This document shows positions 24,210-33,335 of a DNA stretch of 64,000 nucleotides, one piece after another. This stretch comes from JBKEAR01 sp047972425 (GTDB lineage Bacteria; Pseudomonadota; Alphaproteobacteria; JBKEAR01). The translations under genes and the position numbers were made by a program. Each line of letters begins with the position of its first letter. The stretch's first letter is position 1. The stretch lies in assembly GCA_047972425.1 (NCBI GenBank), contig JBKEAR010000034.1, positions 3,699-67,698 on the forward strand. The letters are read 5' to 3'. The notes below the pieces were generated by a model. It worked only from the letters and a program-made list of their open reading frames with translations, was not told the origin of the DNA and did no database searches.

Positions 24210-26510
24210 TTATAGGCTTAAATTTAAATCGCCCAAAGTTTTTAAGCTAAATTGAACCCAAAAAGAATTATCTTCTACGCCATCGGCTTTCCATTTGCGT
24301 TTATAATATGTACCAAGGGCAATACACTCGTTTTCCCAACTTAAACTCAAACGGGCTTCTTTCGGGCGCATATTATCTTCACGTTGGAAATCATGGATCA
24401 TATAACCACTAAGCTTGAGTTGGTCAGAAATTTTTGTTGATAATCCAATACGAACTTCTTCGGTTTTAGTGAGATTTTCTAAATCATCAAACCATGTGTA
24501 ATAACCCGAAAATTTAAGTGATTGCGGCCCAAATGCTCCCCCAACATCTAAGCGACGCATCGTAAAATCTTTTTCATCAAAGCGTCCATTAGCGCTTAAA
24601 TCTAGCCATCTTGTTGGCTGAAACTCAAGCTGTGCAACAATATCAGAAAACTCGCCGTCTAAACCCGAATTTTTGTTTTCATCAAATTCACCATCGTAAG
24701 TTGGGCGCCAAACCTGACCAATCTGAAAGCGCGAATATCCGCCATTATTGAGCTGAAGGGAACCACGAAGGCCATAGTTAAAGCGTAAGCCGCCTTCATC
24801 ACGATCAAAACCAGAAAACCGATTAGGCGTAAACAAATTACTCGCTGTAAGTTCAAATGTTTGGCTATCCTCATTGGGGATATAACGATAATCATCTTGG
24901 TTATAATCGGGTGACCATACGGCTTGAATAACTGGTTCAATCGTTATGGTGTTACTTGGGGCGTAACGAACGAGTGGATAACTAAACTCACCCTTTACCA
25001 TGGGGCGTAATTGGGTTTCGCTACCCGAGAAATCAGTGCCATTAACATAATATTCGTCATTAATCCAGCTTAGTGCAGCTAATGAAGCATCAAATTGATA
25101 CTCCTCTCCCATTAAGCCTATCCAATGGCCATTCCAACCCGCATTGGCCATAAAACGATGATCAGACTTTGGTGTATCTGTTGTTAGTACATTTGGTGCA
25201 ACAGATGTATCGATATAAAGATCGCGGTATAATGAGCGTGTATTGGCCGTAAAGTAACTATTGCCGCCAAAGCGATCTTTGGGGCTTTGCCAATCAAAGG
25301 AAATTTCAGGTAATACGGTTGGCACGTAATCTTGATTGATATTTGTATCTTCGGTTTGAAAATATAATGCATTGGCTTGAAACCAACTATCATAACCGCG
25401 CCGCTCTAATGTAATATCCGATTGTAAAAAGCCTGCTTTATCAACATCGGTATCTATATCATAATCGTCTAAATAATCTCTGTCTGATGCAAGCCGGACA
25501 TTTGATGATAAATACCATTGGGGGGCAAGTTGCCACCAAAAACTACTGTCAATATCCCACCGTAAAGGATCAAACTCGCGTGTACGGCCATAATCGGCGG
25601 CATTATTATCATCAGATGTGATGCTCCCTTGGATATCAAACCCACCACCAGAAAAACGTTGGCGATAACGGGCAGCCAAACGCGGATTATTTTCGGTATA
25701 AACAATTGGGGTAAGTGTGACATCGGCATAATCATTAATAACAATAAATAACGGAATACCTGCATAGGCTCCTTGGTCACTATCAAAACCAAAGCTGGGT
25801 GATAAAATACCTGTTTTTCGTTTTACTGTTGGGTCGGGGTAACCAAACCACGGGGACCATAAAATCGGCTGGCCATAAACATCAAATGTAATATCTTTTG
25901 CGGTGATATATTTATTTTGTTCATCATGGGTAACTTGCTTACTTTTTATCATCCAAAGCGGTTTTTTATCTTTGCTTTGCAAACATTGATCACAAGCTGT
26001 ATAGGCAGCATTATAAAAGCGATTATAACGACCTTCGGTTCGTTTGCTACTCTTTGCGGCAATTAATGCACCATTGGGTAATCGGGCAACAAGTTTTTCG
26101 GTTGTGGCTTCTTTAAAATCGCCGGAGAGCTCTACTCTATCGGTCTTTATCACTGTTCCATCGGCATTGGTGAGCTCAACATTGCCATAGGTATAAATAC
26201 GATCTGTTTCGGTATCGTAGCGCAAGATATCCGCACGGACTGTTTGTCCTTTCCAAATAGCAGTTACCCGCCCACGAGCCTCAACCAAATTTTTCTCGGC
26301 ATCATAAGTGACTTCTCGGGCAAAAAAATGGACTATATCGTTATCGTTACCGTTTGCCGACTTAAACAAATCAACTTCGGCAGAATCGGCTACCAATGGT
26401 TGGCTAAGTGCTACAGATATGAGTAAAGCTGCACAAAAAGATACCGAACATACACTCTGCTGTGTATGTGTTCGGGTAAATTTACTTTTTGTTAACCTTT
26501 TTGTTACCAT
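24210..26510 (-). CDS. lptD: LPS-assembly protein LptD
   Basis: Outer-membrane beta-barrel that inserts lipopolysaccharide at the cell surface with LptE. Long basic N-terminus and signal sequence ending near VADSA, an OstA-like beta-jellyroll (about residues 60-190) with the segment VTYDAEKNLVEARGRV, then the large barrel domain (GSPWFGYPDPTVKRKTG type motif; here SPWFGYPDPTVKRKTGIL). The ATG at 26510 is taken as start; an in-frame TTG lies 15 bases upstream. Between lptG (22 bases away) and surA, so one envelope-assembly operon. It shows the protein is from an LPS-bearing outer membrane. Confidence 0.93.
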   Translation of the reverse strand: MVTKRLTKSKFTRTHTQQSVCSVSFCAALLISVALSQPLVADSAEVDLFKSANGNDNDIVHFFAREVTYDAEKNLVEARGRVTAIWKGQTVRADILRYDTETDRIYTYGNVELTNADGTVIKTDRVELSGDFKEATTEKLVARLPNGALIAAKSSKRTEGRYNRFYNAAYTACDQCLQSKDKKPLWMIKSKQVTHDEQNKYITAKDITFDVYGQPILWSPWFGYPDPTVKRKTGILSPSFGFDSDQGAYAGIPLFIVINDYADVTLTPIVYTENNPRLAARYRQRFSGGGFDIQGSITSDDNNAADYGRTREFDPLRWDIDSSFWWQLAPQWYLSSNVRLASDRDYLDDYDIDTDVDKAGFLQSDITLERRGYDSWFQANALYFQTEDTNINQDYVPTVLPEISFDWQSPKDRFGGNSYFTANTRSLYRDLYIDTSVAPNVLTTDTPKSDHRFMANAGWNGHWIGLMGEEYQFDASLAALSWINDEYYVNGTDFSGSETQLRPMVKGEFSYPLVRYAPSNTITIEPVIQAVWSPDYNQDDYRYIPNEDSQTFELTASNLFTPNRFSGFDRDEGGLRFNYGLRGSLQLNNGGYSRFQIGQVWRPTYDGEFDENKNSGLDGEFSDIVAQLEFQPTRWLDLSANGRFDEKDFTMRRLDVGGAFGPQSLKFSGYYTWFDDLENLTKTEEVRIGLSTKISDQLKLSGYMIHDFQREDNMRPKEARLSLSWENECIALGTYYKRKWKADGVEDNSFWVQFSLKTLGDLNLSL

Positions 26511-26532
26511 GCTTTCTTTTCTCAATCGGATT

Positions 26533-27636
26533 CTAGCCGTCTTCTCGGTAAAGTATTAGGGAAATAGCTACCATTAACGCAATTATAGCCGGAAGCCATG
26601 CTGCAATCAATATGGGTATATTTCCTTCTAACCCTAAAGAAAATACAATAGACGAAAATGACCAAATAATAAAGCCCGATATTATACTGGCTAAAATTAC
26701 ATAATATCCGCCACCACGACGCGAAGGGCGTAGGGCAAGTACCGCCCCAAGAATTGCTAACGAAACAAATAAAAAAGGTTGTGCAATTTTATTTAAAAAA
26801 TATAACCAATGGTGGCTTGTGCTTAAGCCAGCTTTTTGTAGCACTTTAATTGTTTTTGGTAATTGCCAAAATGTTAAAAATTCGGGTGAAATAGCGCGTT
26901 CTATCAATTCGGCAGCGGGTAAATTTGTGGATATAACTAGATTGTTTTTATTTTGGGTGGTCTGATTTTTATAATCAATTTCGGTAACCTCGCTAAGCTG
27001 CCAATTATTTTCGGAGATAATGGCATTTTTAAATAAGATTTGTTGGAGCAATTCGCTTTCTTGATTTTGTACCCGAATATTACCGTTAATAATTTTTAAT
27101 TGATCCTTCTGATTATTGAGCGGGATTACCTTACCGATGCTCAGCATATAATAATTATCGCCCACTTTATCTCGAATCCAACTATTATTTTGGATGATAC
27201 TCTGTTCAGAATCGGCTTCACCTTTAGCCACAACTTCCCTAAGTTCATATAAGGTGTTTAATTTTACCGATACCGGATTAAGCAAGGTAACCGCCGCCGT
27301 GCCGAGAACAAAAGAGACCAGAACAAGTGGCATTAAAAACCGCCAAGCCGAAACACCAATGGAGCGTATAACATCAATTTCGCTATCAAGAGATAATCGC
27401 CGAAAAACCATAACAGCCGTGAGTAAAATGGCAAAGGGCAAAATTTGCTCGTAAAGCCCCGGCATTTTCAGGATAGATAAACCCAATGCATCTAAAGGCT
27501 GGGTGTTATCTTTACGCGATAGCCGATAGGCGGTCTCAATAGAATCGATTAAAAACACCAATAGCATTAAACCTGCCGAAAGGCCGATGAATGTTGCTAA
27601 AAAGCGCTTTGAGATATATTTGGATAATATCGTCAT
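26533..27636 (-). CDS. lptG: LPS export ABC transporter permease LptG
   Basis: One of two membrane subunits (LptF/LptG) of the LptB2FG transporter that extracts LPS from the inner membrane. It has about three N-terminal and three C-terminal transmembrane helices around a periplasmic beta-jellyroll domain (roughly residues 130-270). MFRRLSLDSEIDVIRSIGVSAWRF is the coupling-helix region that contacts LptB. 367 residues. The position next to lptD supports LptG over LptF. The partner lptF, normally adjacent, is not in this window. Confidence 0.88.
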   Translation of the reverse strand: MTILSKYISKRFLATFIGLSAGLMLLVFLIDSIETAYRLSRKDNTQPLDALGLSILKMPGLYEQILPFAILLTAVMVFRRLSLDSEIDVIRSIGVSAWRFLMPLVLVSFVLGTAAVTLLNPVSVKLNTLYELREVVAKGEADSEQSIIQNNSWIRDKVGDNYYMLSIGKVIPLNNQKDQLKIINGNIRVQNQESELLQQILFKNAIISENNWQLSEVTEIDYKNQTTQNKNNLVISTNLPAAELIERAISPEFLTFWQLPKTIKVLQKAGLSTSHHWLYFLNKIAQPFLFVSLAILGAVLALRPSRRGGGYYVILASIISGFIIWSFSSIVFSLGLEGNIPILIAAWLPAIIALMVAISLILYREDG

Positions 27637-27644
27637 ATTTGTTA

Positions 27645-28616
27645 CTAACTCTCGTTTGCTGCTCGTTTTAATCGATCATTGATAGCAATACCAATATCCA
27701 TATTGGGTATGGGTGCTACACATATAGATTTAACATTTAATTTGTCGGCTTTCCATAAAAAGGAAAATAAATTTTGTGCGGCTTCGGCTAAATCGCCATT
27801 GGGGCTTAAATTTAGCTCATAAAGGTGATTAAGATTATTTTGGCCAAAGCTCAGCCATGCACTATCGTTATTGGGGTTAGTTACATTAAGATATAATTTT
27901 TTTCTTGGCGCATAATGGCGTAGCATTTGGCCGGGTGATAAAATATCTTCATTTTTATTTGGTGATGTTTTTACCGTAACTTTTTTATTCAAACATTGCT
28001 CAATTTCTTTTGCTGTAATTGTACCGTAACGTAATAATATAGGGGTTGGATTACGGGCATCAACAATTGTGGATTCTAACCCGATATTTGTATTGCGACC
28101 ATCAAATATATATATATCAGTCGCCGAAAGAGAATCAGCAACATGTTGTGCTGTTGTTGGGCTTAGACCTTCGCTTTTATTGGCCGATGGTGCGGCAATT
28201 GGCCGACCCAATGATTTTAATACTTGGCGAAATACAGGGTGATTGGGGGCACGCAATGCAACAGAGGGTAACCCTGCAGTAACCAAGGCAGAAATCGGAC
28301 TATTGGATTTTAATGTAAAAATAATACTTAAAGGGCCGGGCCAAAATTGTTGCATTAATTTTTGCGCATCATCGGTTATTTCAACATATTCAGATAAATC
28401 AAAATCCTCATGTATATGGCAAATTAAGGGGTTAATCGCAGGGCGGCCTTTGGCCAAAAATACTTTTTGCACGGCAATTTTATTGGTTGCATCGGCAGCT
28501 AATCCATATACGGTTTCGGTAGGTAACGCAACAATATCACCGTTTGTTAATGCATTAACTGCAATTTTTATGGAACTTGGGGTATTTCCATCAATTATCG
28601 TGGGCATATTGTTCAT
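27645..28616 (-). CDS. tsaC: L-threonylcarbamoyladenylate synthase (Sua5/YrdC type)
   Basis: Makes threonylcarbamoyl-AMP from threonine, bicarbonate and ATP for t6A37 in tRNA. YrdC domain in the first 200 residues with ALPTETVYGLAADAT and the KGRP..NPL segment, then a C-terminal Sua5 domain after the linker SPGQMLRHYAP. 323 residues, the two-domain Sua5 form. Its product is the substrate modified further by MtaB, encoded at the left end of the window. It is found 8 bases upstream of lptG, in the place usually held by lptF. Two ATG codons 9 bases apart could start it. Confidence 0.92.
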   Translation of the reverse strand: MNNMPTIIDGNTPSSIKIAVNALTNGDIVALPTETVYGLAADATNKIAVQKVFLAKGRPAINPLICHIHEDFDLSEYVEITDDAQKLMQQFWPGPLSIIFTLKSNSPISALVTAGLPSVALRAPNHPVFRQVLKSLGRPIAAPSANKSEGLSPTTAQHVADSLSATDIYIFDGRNTNIGLESTIVDARNPTPILLRYGTITAKEIEQCLNKKVTVKTSPNKNEDILSPGQMLRHYAPRKKLYLNVTNPNNDSAWLSFGQNNLNHLYELNLSPNGDLAEAAQNLFSFLWKADKLNVKSICVAPIPNMDIGIAINDRLKRAANES

Positions 28617-28701
28617 TGGCTCCTAAAATACTTTTATCATATGTTTTGATATGGTAAAAATAAGGCAAGATATAACGAAAGTAAAAGGATAAATAACGAA
28701 A

Positions 28702-30192
28702 ATGGATATTCAATTTGTTTCTGCATCTCAAAATGCACATGCCGATATTTTATTTAGAGGGTTTGACGGTAATAAACTTTCGGGAGATGAAATTGTAAAG
28801 AATGAAAAATTGAATGTGGCGTTGTATAAAATGATTGAAGCCGCAGAATTTAATGGTGAATGGGGTGAAACAATCAATTATTTTGGTAATGATGATTTTA
28901 AGCAAATTACTATTATAGGGATAAAAAAAGAAGTTGTTAAAAATAAAGATATTTTACGGCTTGGTGGTGTGATAGCAAAATTAGCCCGTAAAAAGAAAAA
29001 GGTGATGATTGAACTATCGCCACTTGAAGATATGATCAATATGGGTCAAAACAATTTAGCTATTTTAGCGCAAGCTATTATGATTGGTGATTGGCGTTTT
29101 TTAAAATATAAATCCGATGCGGATCAAGATAAAAGCCAAATAGAAGATATTATGATCGCTTGCCAAAATAAAGCGGCAGCAGAATTTGACTTTTTATCAT
29201 TAAAGGCAGCCGCACAAGGTATGGCTGCTAGTCGCGAGCTTGTATCGGAGCCCGGTAATATACTTTATCCGCAAAGCTTTACGGAGCACGCTAAAGAGTT
29301 AGAGTCTTTAGGTTGCGAAGTTGAAATTTTGGATGTTAAAGCCCTTAGCAATAAAGGAATGGGGGCTATTTTAGCTGTGGGGCAAGGGAGCATTCGCCCG
29401 CCTTATATGGCGATTATTCGGTGGAAAGGTGCAGAAGATAAGCAAGAAGCGCCAATAGCCTTTGTGGGGAAAGGGGTAACATTTGATACCGGTGGAATAT
29501 CCATAAAGCCCGCAGCCGGAATGGAAGAAATGATTTTTGATATGGGCGGAGCCGCCGCTGCCTTTGGCGCCATAAAATCACTAGCCTTACGTAAGGCTAA
29601 AGTGAATGTATCGGCAATTTTAGGTTTGGCAGAAAATATGCCCGATGGTAATGCAACACGCCCCGGTGATATCATTAAAACATATTCGGGTAAAACGGTA
29701 GAGGTCATTAATACCGATGCCGAAGGCCGTTTGGTTTTAGCCGATTGTTTAACCTATGCACAAAAAGATGAGGGCGCAAAAACGGTTATTAATTTGGCTA
29801 CGCTTACAGGAGCAATGATGGTCGCTTTAGGTGAGGAACGTGCCGGAATATTTAGTAATGATGATCAATTGGCACAAAATCTGCTTAATGCCGGTGATAA
29901 TACCAATGAGCTTTTATGGCGCTTTCCGTTAGGTGAGGAATATGATGGCCAAATAAAATCGAAACATGCCGATATTAAAAATATGGGTAAAGGCCGCTGG
30001 GGCGGGGCGATTGCTGCCGCAAAGTTTTTACAAGCATTTATTGAAGATGATACAAAATGGGCACATATCGATATGGCACCAACCGCTTGGATAAATGAGG
30101 AAAAACTCCCTATATGCCCGGGGGCAACAGGTTATGGTGCGCGTTTGTTGGATTGTTTTATTATGCAATCGGTTGAAAATAAAGAGGATTAA
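28702..30192 (+). CDS. pepA: leucyl aminopeptidase (M17)
   Basis: Cytosolic dizinc aminopeptidase. The metal/active-site segments VGKGVTFDTGGISIKP and the signature NTDAEGRLVLAD are intact, and the C-terminal WAHIDMAPTAW is typical. 496 residues. Some PepA proteins also bind DNA; nothing here decides that. Followed 2 bases later by holC, as in many alphaproteobacteria. Confidence 0.95.
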   Translation: MDIQFVSASQNAHADILFRGFDGNKLSGDEIVKNEKLNVALYKMIEAAEFNGEWGETINYFGNDDFKQITIIGIKKEVVKNKDILRLGGVIAKLARKKKKVMIELSPLEDMINMGQNNLAILAQAIMIGDWRFLKYKSDADQDKSQIEDIMIACQNKAAAEFDFLSLKAAAQGMAASRELVSEPGNILYPQSFTEHAKELESLGCEVEILDVKALSNKGMGAILAVGQGSIRPPYMAIIRWKGAEDKQEAPIAFVGKGVTFDTGGISIKPAAGMEEMIFDMGGAAAAFGAIKSLALRKAKVNVSAILGLAENMPDGNATRPGDIIKTYSGKTVEVINTDAEGRLVLADCLTYAQKDEGAKTVINLATLTGAMMVALGEERAGIFSNDDQLAQNLLNAGDNTNELLWRFPLGEEYDGQIKSKHADIKNMGKGRWGGAIAAAKFLQAFIEDDTKWAHIDMAPTAWINEEKLPICPGATGYGARLLDCFIMQSVENKED

Positions 30193-30194
30193 AT

Positions 30195-30641
30195 TTGAGT
30201 GATATTCGATTTTACCATTTAACCCAAATACCGCTTTCGCAAGCATTACCGCAGCTTTTAGAGCGCACAATGCAGGCCGAAAAAAAGGCGATTATACGGG
30301 TAGGGAATGAACAACGCTTAGAAAGCCTAAGCCGATGGTTATGGGTATATAAAGATGATGGTTGGCTGCCCCATGGTAAACAAGATGATAATGCCGATGG
30401 TAACGTTATTTGGTTAACCCTAAATAAGGATAACCCAATTAATGGGGAATTTTTATTTGTTGTGGAGCAGGCAGTAATTGATGGTTTTGAAGCTTATGAA
30501 AGGGTTTTTTACCTGTTTGACGGTACAAATGAAAATGAATTAACTGAGGCTCGGAATTTATGGAGAAAGCTAAAAAAGCAAGATTTAGAACTGGCCTATT
30601 GGAAACAAGATGAAAATGGGCGGTGGCAACAGGCTGCTTAA
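30195..30641 (+). CDS. holC: DNA polymerase III subunit chi
   Basis: Clamp-loader accessory subunit that links the replisome to single-strand binding protein. DIRFYHL at the N-terminus, KAIIRVGNEQRLESLSRWLW and the VFYLFDGTNENELTEAR block are characteristic. 148 residues. It begins with TTG, well spaced (7 bases) from GAGG inside the pepA stop region, so the two genes are translated together. A bidirectional terminator follows. Confidence 0.92.
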   Translation: MSDIRFYHLTQIPLSQALPQLLERTMQAEKKAIIRVGNEQRLESLSRWLWVYKDDGWLPHGKQDDNADGNVIWLTLNKDNPINGEFLFVVEQAVIDGFEAYERVFYLFDGTNENELTEARNLWRKLKKQDLELAYWKQDENGRWQQAA

Positions 30642-30655
30642 CAGGAGTTAAAAGG

Positions 30656-30687
30656 AAAAAGCGGCCAAATATAAGGCCGCTTTTCAT
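30656..30687. terminator. bidirectional terminator after holC
   Basis: GCGGCC / GGCCGC stem (30661-30666 with 30675-30680) flanked by A-rich and T-rich runs, between the convergent holC and MFS genes. Confidence 0.85.
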
Positions 30688-30701
30688 TTCATTTTTTTTA
30701 A

Positions 30702-32090
30702 TTAATGAAATTGTGCAGTTAAATTTTGTTTGTCTTTTGCATATAAACTGAATGCTAAAAGTAATGAAACAAGGCCAAGGGCGGCAATACCGCTTTCGAA
30801 ATACCATGATTTTTCTTCGAAATGTTGCCACATAATGCCAGCTAAATAAGCCCCAACAGAAAAACCAAGCATTAACGCACCATTAAATAGCCCAACAGCG
30901 GTTGTTGAAAGATTTTGGGGTAAAGTTGAGCGTACCCAAGTTAAACTACCAATCATAAAAGCACCATAAGTTAAGGCATGTAAGCTTTCGGCAACAAAGA
31001 TGAGTTGCTCTTGGCTGGTTGATGCCAAAACAGCCCAACGAATGATTGAGGCAAATGCACCAATAATAACCAAATCGGCAGGGCGTGTTTCTTTACGCAC
31101 AGAATACAATAAAAGAACGGTTACACCAACAAGTGCCGAGCCATAAGTGAGCGTAAATAAAATATTGGCAATATCCGATAATGTAAATAAATTAAAGAAT
31201 TTATAGCTAATATTAAATTGCGAAAGCCCTAAATAAATTAAAAAAGAGCCTGCAAAAATAATACATAAATTACGGAAGGCCTTTAAACTATCTTGTGTGC
31301 GTAAAACATAACCAAAGGTGATAAACGCTATGACTTCGGCGCCCACGCGCATTGTCCATAGGTCAGATATTCGCGAAGGTGAAAAACCAACGCCACTCCA
31401 ACGTACCGAGCCAAAATAAAGCTCTTGCCCATGGCTTTTGGCAATTAAAAATACACCCAATGCAAATAAAGCAATGCTGGGGTGTAAGAGCAATTTAACA
31501 CGCGAGAATGTTTGTAAATTTTCTTTGGCAATTTGATAACGTGGTAAAATAACCGTACCTGCGACCAAAACAACCATAAAGGCGGAAACAAGCTGATACA
31601 TTAAATCGGCCCAATCTTCGCGGCCTGTGATTAAAAACCCGGTTAATTGGGCTGTAATGATAAAAGCAATAGAGCCCGATGAGCGTAAAATACCCCAGTT
31701 CCCATTTAAGTCTTTGGTAATAGCTAAACCCAAATTATCAATAATGGGGATAATAGCCACCCAAAAAAGCCGAAATAGGGTATAACATAACAATATCCAA
31801 TAAAAATTATCGTTAAATAAAGGCAATAAAAGCCATGAGATTATTGATAATGTGGCTAAAATAAATGTTAAAAGCCGAAACGCTTGTGTTCTATCGGCAA
31901 TGGCACCAACAATGGGGTCAAAAAATATGGATACCGTCATCGACATACCTAAAATAATGGAAATTTGTGCCCAGTTCCAACCATAATTTCCGAACCAAAG
32001 AGCCAAAAACGGAAGTAAAACACCATAAGGCAAGTAAATAAGGGCATTAAATATACCCACGCGCGTTTGTAAAAAACGGTTTTGTATCAT
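30702..32090 (-). CDS. MFS transporter (MFS_1-like / HcaT-LacY-related)
   Basis: A 462-residue major-facilitator protein with about twelve hydrophobic segments. Features such as FDPIVGAIADRT between helices 2 and 3 and the ESLHALTYGAFMIGSLTWV stretch in the C-terminal half point to the MFS_1-like branch that includes HcaT and is distantly related to LacY. Substrate unknown. It lies 66 bases downstream of a second, related transporter. Both are inserted between holC and the ABC-F/ndk genes, normally close neighbours. Confidence 0.82.
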   Translation of the reverse strand: MIQNRFLQTRVGIFNALIYLPYGVLLPFLALWFGNYGWNWAQISIILGMSMTVSIFFDPIVGAIADRTQAFRLLTFILATLSIISWLLLPLFNDNFYWILLCYTLFRLFWVAIIPIIDNLGLAITKDLNGNWGILRSSGSIAFIITAQLTGFLITGREDWADLMYQLVSAFMVVLVAGTVILPRYQIAKENLQTFSRVKLLLHPSIALFALGVFLIAKSHGQELYFGSVRWSGVGFSPSRISDLWTMRVGAEVIAFITFGYVLRTQDSLKAFRNLCIIFAGSFLIYLGLSQFNISYKFFNLFTLSDIANILFTLTYGSALVGVTVLLLYSVRKETRPADLVIIGAFASIIRWAVLASTSQEQLIFVAESLHALTYGAFMIGSLTWVRSTLPQNLSTTAVGLFNGALMLGFSVGAYLAGIMWQHFEEKSWYFESGIAALGLVSLLLAFSLYAKDKQNLTAQFH

Positions 32091-32156
32091 AAATATATCT
32101 CTCTTGTAACCATAAAACTCTATATATGAATAAAGGATATATAGAATTTATGCATA

Positions 32157-33335
32157 TTAAACCAAGGCGGATACTTTACTTTTTTTATCGAGATTAAGCA
32201 AGAAAATCACTAAAAATAATGATAAAACGGCATAAAATACATCAAAAATAAAGGCTTTAGATGAAAATTGCTGATATAAATAACCTGCATATAAGCTACC
32301 AGTTGCGGTTGCTAATGCCGAAGTTGCTGCATATAAGCTAATACCAACGGCTGAAAAACCAGCCGGAGAAATTTTATTTACCCAAGTAATGGCGGCAATT
32401 TGGAACAAGCCAAAAGTAAAACCATGCAAACTATTGGTTAATAATATTACCCAAAAATTTTCGGTGAATGCAAATATACTCCACCGAATAACGGCACAAA
32501 TTGTTGCAAATAACATGCTCCAAATTGGGTTAAAGCGTAATAAAATTATGCCTAATATAAGCATAACGACAACCTCGCCAAATACGCCGATATTCCAAAT
32601 ATAGGCAATTTGTTCTTCAGAAAAGTTTAAGGCATCTCCCCAGTAATTTGTACCATTAACCATCCATACGGCATGGGAATGTACTAATAAAAAGTTAATG
32701 GTTAAAAAAGATGTAAACATTAAAGATTTAAATATTGGGTTGATTTTTTGTGGTGGCCGCTTTTCTACCCGAATATCGGGGAGTAATAAGGCAACAAGAG
32801 ATATACAGAGTAATCCAATGGATAAAGCATAAACAAATATCTCGGATATATTATCTGTAAATTTAGGTGCAATATAAAAAACAACAAAAATAAACCCGGC
32901 AGAACCCATTGCCCGCATTGGGCCATAGGGCCAACCGCGACGTTTTAAAATATGCATGCTCATATTATCGCTTAAGGGCATAAGGGAAATAAAGCAAATA
33001 AATGCAATGATATAACCAAGAATATCCAACCAAATATAGGAGGTTTGCGAAATAATTAAAAAACTAACGCTGCCAATAAGAGGTAAAATAACTAAAAGTA
33101 TTTTCGGGCGACCAATTTTATCGGTTAAGTTGGCAAAAAAAGGTGATGCAAGCGCGCCGCAAATCATGGCAATCGCAATGATAACACCAATCATGGTATA
33201 ATTGAAACCTAAATCCTTTAACCATTTTTGCACAAAAGGGAGGTTAATGCCATAAACACCAACAAAGACAAATGAGAATATAGCGCCTCTTATCCATTGA
33301 ATAATAGGATCCGAATAAAATACTTTTAGATTCAT
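32157..33335 (-). CDS. MFS transporter, paralogue of the neighbouring gene
   Basis: A 392-residue twelve-helix transporter of the same MFS_1-like branch. SPFFANLTDKIGRPK is the loop 2-3 motif, and NSLHGFTFGLFQIAAITWV aligns with the equivalent stretch of the adjacent MFS gene, so the pair probably arose by an old duplication. The ATG directly follows the ABC-F stop codon (TAAATG), indicating coupled translation. The protein is about 70 residues shorter than its neighbour. Substrate unknown. Confidence 0.82.
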   Translation of the reverse strand: MNLKVFYSDPIIQWIRGAIFSFVFVGVYGINLPFVQKWLKDLGFNYTMIGVIIAIAMICGALASPFFANLTDKIGRPKILLVILPLIGSVSFLIISQTSYIWLDILGYIIAFICFISLMPLSDNMSMHILKRRGWPYGPMRAMGSAGFIFVVFYIAPKFTDNISEIFVYALSIGLLCISLVALLLPDIRVEKRPPQKINPIFKSLMFTSFLTINFLLVHSHAVWMVNGTNYWGDALNFSEEQIAYIWNIGVFGEVVVMLILGIILLRFNPIWSMLFATICAVIRWSIFAFTENFWVILLTNSLHGFTFGLFQIAAITWVNKISPAGFSAVGISLYAATSALATATGSLYAGYLYQQFSSKAFIFDVFYAVLSLFLVIFLLNLDKKSKVSALV

